A stretch of 64,000 nucleotides of DNA, taken from assembly GCA_965214565.1 (NCBI GenBank), contig OZ243951.1:2976001-3040000 (forward strand), written 5' to 3'. The stretch is from VXYK01 sp965214565. Lineage in GTDB: Bacteria; Actinomycetota; Acidimicrobiia; Acidimicrobiales; Aldehydirespiratoraceae. A model generated the notes under the pieces. That model was given only the letters and a program-made list of their open reading frames with translations, was not told the origin of the DNA and did no database searches. Below are positions 59,728-64,000 of the stretch, one piece after another (the first letter of the stretch is position 1; every line of letters begins with the position of its first letter). A program made the position numbers and the translations under genes.

Positions 59728-62244
59728 TCACTGCGAGGAAATTGCGTCGAGAACCTCCAGCCGTCCGGCGCGGCGCGCGGGCAGGACTCCGGCCAACAAT
59801 CCGGCGAGCACGCCGGCGACGGCGATGGCAATCAGCGTGAACCAGGGGATGATGAAATCGGAGTAGCCGAGGCCGAGCGCGTCGAACGCGACCCAACCAA
59901 AGAACACACCCAAGCCAAGACCGACCATGGTGCCTATCAGGGCGATGATCGCCGACTCGTAACGAACCGTTTGACGAAGCTGCCGACTGGTCATGCCCAC
60001 CGCGCGCAGCAGTCCCAGCTCACGGGTCCGTTCGTGGATCGACAGCGACATCGTGTTCACGATGCCGATCAAGGCGACGACCACCGACATGCCGAGCAAC
60101 GCGTAAAGCAGGGTCAGCAGGTCGTCCAATTGCCCGGCCTGGTCGTCAATGAACTCCTTGCGGCTGCTGACGCTGGCTGTCGGATCGCCCGCCAGCGCCG
60201 CGTCGATCTGGTCGAGAAGAGCCCCGTCGGCGCTCTCGGCCCGGACAAGGATGCGATTGTCGAGGCTGCGGCCCGGACTGGCGTCGAGTACTGCGTTGTC
60301 CACGAGCCAACCCTGAACGAGCTGGTATGCCCCATCGTAGATTCCGGCGACGGTGAGGGTGGTGGCCTCCTGCTGGAAGCGAACGTCGACCCGGTCACCC
60401 AGCGATAGGCCAGATTCCTCTGCGGTGTCGAGTCGGATTGCCACCTCGTCGGCGCCTAGGCCAGAAACAGATCCTTCGACAAGGCCGAGGTCGGCCACGG
60501 CATCGAGTCCTTCGGTGGAGGCGCCGGTCACCACCGCGTAGGAGCCGGCGATCTCAGCGAAGGCCTCGCGTGTTGACACCGCCGCGTCCACGCCTGCAAA
60601 GCCCGATATCTCCGACGCTACGGTCGGGTCCAACCCGCCGCCGGCTTGGGTTATCTCTTGGCTGATCTGCACCACGTAGTCCGCACGCAGTTCCTCCTCG
60701 AGGTCGCCGGCGATCAGGCTGCTCAGCGTGGCGGCGAAGACCGTAGCGGCGACGACAAGCGCAACACCGATCATCAGAGTCAGCGAGGTGGTGGCACTGC
60801 GCTTGGGGTTGCGTGAAGCATTCTCGCGGGCCAGTTCGCCGGTGATCGAGCCCTTCCGTACCAAGGGTATAGCCAGCAGCCTGCTGAGGGGTTGCACAAT
60901 CGACGGTCCGAGCACCACCACGGCTACCACCACCAGCGGGAGCCCCGCGGCCAGACCCCAAGTGTTGCCCCCGCCTGCGGCCCAGAAGGTGACGACCAGT
61001 CCCGCGACCAGCGCAACCAGACCGCTGCCGACACGGACACGGCCCGCGGTGCCGGACTCGACCGCCGCCTCCCTCAGCGCCTCGATCGGGTCGACCCTGG
61101 CGCCTCGCCGAGCAGGGAGATAGGCGGCGGCCACGGTGATCACCGTGCCGAGCACCACACCCAACGCCAGCGCGGACTCCGGGATGGCCAGACTCATCTC
61201 AAGGTCTCCCAAGAAGGAACTGAGCAATTGGAGCAGGCCCCAGCCGATCCCGATTCCCAGCATCGCGCCAGCCGCCGAGGCGACCGCTCCGATCAGCACC
61301 GATTCCGCCATCACGCTGACCGAGACCTGCCTGCCGGAGGCACCAATGGCCCTCAACAGCGCCATCTCGCGGGTGCGCTGGGCGACGGTGATGGTGAACG
61401 TGTTGTAGATCACGAAGGCACCGACGAGGAGTGCGACTCCTGCGAAGACCTGGAGCGCGATCTCGATGATTCGGGCAAATGTGCCGATGAGTTCTTGGAA
61501 CTCCTCGGTGAGGGTCTCGCCGCTCACAGCCTCGAGGTCGTGCCCGAGATGCTCATTGAGCCGCTCGACGAGAATCTCGGGCGTCACATCCTCGGCTGCG
61601 ACGACGAATACCTGGTCCACATCGGTGCTGCCGAACACTCTCGCAGCACCCTCGAAGCTGAAGGCGAGAACCTGGCTGGGGAAGCTGCCGCTCTCATCGG
61701 TAATCCTCCCCACCACGGTGAATCTCGCCTCCGGGGGCAATGGCAGGACCCGGACTGTGTCGCCCAGGGCGAAGCCCCCCTCTTTGAAGGTGTCTTCGTC
61801 GACCACCACCTCATCGGGGGCCACGGGGGCTCGGCCGTCAACGACTGTGAACGGGTTGGCGTCGGGATCGTCGATCCACCCCAGGCCCTGCGCGTCGGCA
61901 CCTGCGCCTCCGACAGTCTTGCCGTCGGAGGTAACTATCTGGGCGTAGCCGGCGAGGTAGGGAAAGGCCCCGTCGACACCGTCAACGACGGCAATGTCAT
62001 CGGCTACCGAGGGCGAAATTCGCTCGCGGATGTCGAAGAACGGGGTTTCGATTGTGTTGGCTGAGCGCACCGCCGCGTCCACATCCTCGAACGCCTCGGC
62101 AATCGATTCGTTGAGTGACTCCTCGAAGGATGTAGTCAGGACTGACGTGGCCGTGAAGAAGGCGATGCCCAAGACGATGGCCAGCGCCGTAGCGACGTAG
62201 CGGAACGGGTTGTTGGCGATCCCGCGGATTGCGATGGTGAACAT
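59728..62244 (-). CDS. FtsX/MacB-family ABC transporter permease
   Basis: The 838-aa protein has the arrangement TM - large extracellular MacB_PCD domain - FtsX three-TM block, twice: first FtsX block around residues 270-390 with TVAQRTREMALLRAIGASGR, and a second around 710-830 with LSIHERTRELGLLRAVGMTS. The N-terminal TM begins with NNPFRYVATALAIVLGIAFF. This is the YtrF/LolC-like family working with MacB-type ATPases to export or extract lipids, peptides or drugs by mechanotransmission. The ATPase gene ends 7 nt upstream of its start on the minus strand. Confidence 0.93.
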   Translation of the reverse strand: MFTIAIRGIANNPFRYVATALAIVLGIAFFTATSVLTTSFEESLNESIAEAFEDVDAAVRSANTIETPFFDIRERISPSVADDIAVVDGVDGAFPYLAGYAQIVTSDGKTVGGAGADAQGLGWIDDPDANPFTVVDGRAPVAPDEVVVDEDTFKEGGFALGDTVRVLPLPPEARFTVVGRITDESGSFPSQVLAFSFEGAARVFGSTDVDQVFVVAAEDVTPEILVERLNEHLGHDLEAVSGETLTEEFQELIGTFARIIEIALQVFAGVALLVGAFVIYNTFTITVAQRTREMALLRAIGASGRQVSVSVMAESVLIGAVASAAGAMLGIGIGWGLLQLLSSFLGDLEMSLAIPESALALGVVLGTVITVAAAYLPARRGARVDPIEALREAAVESGTAGRVRVGSGLVALVAGLVVTFWAAGGGNTWGLAAGLPLVVVAVVVLGPSIVQPLSRLLAIPLVRKGSITGELARENASRNPKRSATTSLTLMIGVALVVAATVFAATLSSLIAGDLEEELRADYVVQISQEITQAGGGLDPTVASEISGFAGVDAAVSTREAFAEIAGSYAVVTGASTEGLDAVADLGLVEGSVSGLGADEVAIRLDTAEESGLSLGDRVDVRFQQEATTLTVAGIYDGAYQLVQGWLVDNAVLDASPGRSLDNRILVRAESADGALLDQIDAALAGDPTASVSSRKEFIDDQAGQLDDLLTLLYALLGMSVVVALIGIVNTMSLSIHERTRELGLLRAVGMTSRQLRQTVRYESAIIALIGTMVGLGLGVFFGWVAFDALGLGYSDFIIPWFTLIAIAVAGVLAGLLAGVLPARRAGRLEVLDAISSQ

Positions 62245-62250
62245 CCGCGA

Positions 62251-63033
62251 TCAGTTCCCCAGCGTCTTCATGTGGTCGAGGACGGTTTCGCTGGTGGGAT
62301 CAAACATCTCGTTGACGATCTTTCCGTCCGCCAGAAACACCACCCTGTCTGCGTAGGAGGCAGCGTTGGGGTCGTGCGTGACCATCACGATCGTCTGGGC
62401 CAGGTCGTCGACCGCTTTGCGCATGAAGGCCAGAATCTCGTTGCTGGTGGTGCTGTCGAGGTTGCCGGTGGGTTCATCGGCAAAGATCAGCTTCGGTCTC
62501 GACGCCAGGGCCCGAGACACAGCGACACGCTGCTGCTGGCCGCCTGACAGCTCATTGGGTCGATGGTCCATCCGATGACTCAACCCGACCGTGGACACTA
62601 CCTCACCGAGCCAGGTCTCGTCGGGTTCCCGACGCGCCAGCCGCTGAGGCAGGACGATGTTCTCACGGGCGCTCAGTGTGGGCACGAGGTTGAATGCCTG
62701 GAAGATGAATCCGAGCTTGTCGCGCCGCAATACGGTGCGCTCACGGTCGGACATGGCGCTGACGTCGTCTCCGTCGATGAACACGTTCCCTGCGGTGAGC
62801 GTGTCCAGTCCGGCCATGCAGTGCATCAGCGTCGACTTGCCGGACCCGGACGGTCCCATGATCGCGGTGAACTCACCGGGACTGAACGTGATGTCCACAC
62901 CGTCGAGCGCTCTGACCTCCGACGCACCGCTGCCGTAGTGCTTGGCCGCACCCCGGGCGTATGCAGCGGCGGGTACGCCACGGCCGTCGGGATCGTCTGG
63001 CGAGGTCATGGTTGTTGAGTGTTGCTCAGGCAT
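62251..63033 (-). CDS. MacB/LolD-type ABC transporter ATP-binding protein
   Basis: From ATG 63033 the protein is 260 aa with Walker A MGPSGSGKSTLMH, LSGGQQQRVAVSRAL and Walker B LIFADEPTGNLDS, the LolD/MacB class. The N-terminal 35 residues are an unusual His/Pro/Gly extension. No clear ribosome binding site before ATG 63033; ATG 63009 (MTSPDD) or a TTG at 63060 are possible. It powers the FtsX-type permease encoded next. An inverted repeat and -10-like TACTAC lie upstream. Confidence 0.93.
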   Translation of the reverse strand: MPEQHSTTMTSPDDPDGRGVPAAAYARGAAKHYGSGASEVRALDGVDITFSPGEFTAIMGPSGSGKSTLMHCMAGLDTLTAGNVFIDGDDVSAMSDRERTVLRRDKLGFIFQAFNLVPTLSARENIVLPQRLARREPDETWLGEVVSTVGLSHRMDHRPNELSGGQQQRVAVSRALASRPKLIFADEPTGNLDSTTSNEILAFMRKAVDDLAQTIVMVTHDPNAASYADRVVFLADGKIVNEMFDPTSETVLDHMKTLGN

Positions 63034-63052
63034 TCGAGGACTGTAGTATGGT

Positions 63053-63067
63053 TTAGCCAAAAGCTAA
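63053..63067. promoter_or_regulatory. Inverted repeat upstream of the ABC exporter
   Basis: TTAGC-CAAAA-GCTAA forms a 15-bp inverted repeat, 20 nt upstream of the ATPase start and 9 nt before the end of the acyl-CoA ligase gene on the same strand. It could be an operator or a weak terminator stem. Confidence 0.35.
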
Positions 63068-63075
63068 GCATCCCA

Positions 63076-64000
63076 TCAAATTCCCTGGCGGAGTTCCTCT
63101 TTCATAACCTTGCCGGTGGCGTTCAAGGGAAGTTCGTCGAGGAATCGAACGGATCTCGGCACCTTGAAGTTCGCCATGCGCTCGCGGCACCAGGCGATGA
63201 TCTCCGATTCGTCTGCTTCGCTGGCGGGAACGGTCACAACAAAAGCTTTGGCAACCTCACCGAGGCGCTCCTCGGGCACGCCGATCACCGCGACCGCGGC
63301 GATTGCCGGGTGGGCGAGCATGATGTTCTCGATCTCGGCCGGGTAGGCGTTGAAGCCACCGACGATCAGCATGTCCTTGAGCCTTCCGATGATCTTGAGA
63401 TAGTCACGGTCGTCCATCGTCCCGAGGTCGCCGGTATGGAGCCAGCCGACGGTGTCAACCGTTTCGGCGGTGGCCACCGGGTCGTCGAGATACCCCTGCA
63501 TCACGTTGTTGCCCCGCACCACGATCTCCCCCACTTCGCCCCGCGGCAGCTCGGTGCCGCACGGGTCCACGATGCGGATCTCGACACCGACCGCCGGACG
63601 ACCCGATGTGGTGGCGATCGTCTCGAAATCGTCACCCGGCTGAGTACCGCTGCAAGTGCATGCCTCGGTCAGGCCGTAACCGGTCATGATCGCCTCGAAC
63701 GGAAGCTCAGTGTGCATCCGGGAGATGAGTTCAACTGGAATGTCAGCCGCGCCAGTCACCGCGACCCGCAGGGAGGATAGGTCAGCCGTTGCGGTGGCCT
63801 CATGGTCGAGGATCATCTGGTAGAGCGTCGGCGCGCCCGGGAACACCGTGATCCTCTCCTGTGAAATCAGCCTCAGTGCCTCTTCGACCTCGAAGACTGC
63901 CATTGGAAGCATGGTCGCTCCCCGCAGCAGGCACGCCAGCCAACCTGCTTTGTAACCGAACATGTGGAAGAAGGGGTTCGCGATGAGATAGCGGTCGCCC
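63076..64000 (-). CDS. AMP-dependent acyl-CoA synthetase, 5' end beyond the window
   Basis: The frame is open from the stop (63076-63078) to the window edge, so the N-terminal part lies outside. The visible 308 residues cover the second half of an adenylate-forming enzyme: YQMILDH, VTGAADIPVELI, TGYGLTEACT, GWLHTGDLGTMDDRDYLKII, MLIVGGFNAYPAEIENIML and the catalytic Lys in LNATGKVMKEEL. FadD-like, similar in type to FadD3/FadD17 acyl-CoA ligases. Stop lies 16 nt upstream of the exporter ATPase region on the same strand. Confidence 0.92.
   Translation of the reverse strand, partial: GDRYLIANPFFHMFGYKAGWLACLLRGATMLPMAVFEVEEALRLISQERITVFPGAPTLYQMILDHEATATADLSSLRVAVTGAADIPVELISRMHTELPFEAIMTGYGLTEACTCSGTQPGDDFETIATTSGRPAVGVEIRIVDPCGTELPRGEVGEIVVRGNNVMQGYLDDPVATAETVDTVGWLHTGDLGTMDDRDYLKIIGRLKDMLIVGGFNAYPAEIENIMLAHPAIAAVAVIGVPEERLGEVAKAFVVTVPASEADESEIIAWCRERMANFKVPRSVRFLDELPLNATGKVMKEELRQGI

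Noticed and set aside
60892..62064. 390-codon plus-strand frame opposite the FtsX-type permease
   Set aside because: Antisense to a clear 838-aa permease; its Arg/His/Gly-rich composition is that of a high-GC shadow frame.

Overview
The window is GC-rich (roughly 60 to 65 percent by eye) and densely packed, with many start/stop overlaps and frequent GTG/TTG starts. Several gene families are typical of Actinobacteria: a TIGR03084-type DinB/mycothiol-isomerase-like protein, an F420-dependent MSMEG_4879-type luciferase-like oxidoreductase, TetR regulators, and lipoproteins with acidic or Thr-rich linkers. I infer an actinobacterium, possibly of the Acidimicrobiia. No rRNA, tRNA, CRISPR array, prophage or intact insertion sequence was seen.

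Layout. 1-2.3 kb: end of a branched-chain-amino-acid-type ABC importer (permease and binding lipoprotein), closed by a 12-bp hairpin. 2.4-13.7 kb: one long co-directional run encoding an acyl-CoA carboxylase (beta and biotin-carrying alpha), an AtuA-family protein, an acyl-CoA dehydrogenase, a TetR regulator, a TIGR03084 protein, an enoyl-CoA hydratase, a 345-aa protein of unknown function, a UGSC-family selenoprotein read through an in-frame TGA, and an SDR. The first part resembles acyclic-terpene (atu) or methylcrotonyl-type degradation. 13.8-18.3 kb: FAH-family hydrolase with TetR, class II aldolase, a nine-unit 18-bp tandem repeat, a pectinacetylesterase-like lipoprotein, another TetR. 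18.4-22.5 kb: glycine-betaine-type ABC importer with a double-length fused permease. 22.5-25.2 kb: MOSC protein, membrane protein, two gene remnants (a VapC tail and an SDR head), metallophosphoesterase. 25.3-32.4 kb: His-rich lipoprotein, cobalamin riboswitch, then btuF-C-D, cobO, cobU, cobT, cobS (cobalamin uptake and salvage). 32.4-37.2 kb: fused ETF beta-alpha, J-domain protein, VOC protein, FAD oxidoreductase and a possible 33-aa peptide gene. 37.3-47.2 kb: glycogen metabolism (glgP-glgX-glgA facing glgC-glgB) and a phosphofructokinase with PPi-type residues. 47.2-64 kb: unknown lipoprotein, then lipid/xenobiotic-type catabolic genes (enoyl-CoA hydratase, CoA transferase, aldehyde dehydrogenase, SDR, P450, F420 oxidoreductase, CMD protein, Rieske oxygenase, SnoaL-like protein, two acyl-CoA ligases) and an FtsX/MacB-type ABC exporter.

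The strongest signal is the selenoprotein gene at 12383-12898. A TGA lies exactly where Cys homologues have the first residue of a CGSC motif, the frame continues as recognisable family sequence to the next stop, and a perfect 8-bp hairpin sits 11 nt downstream of the TGA, as expected of a bacterial SECIS. It is embedded in a translationally coupled acyl-CoA catabolism operon next to a conserved-looking protein of unknown function, which together may form an undescribed redox module.
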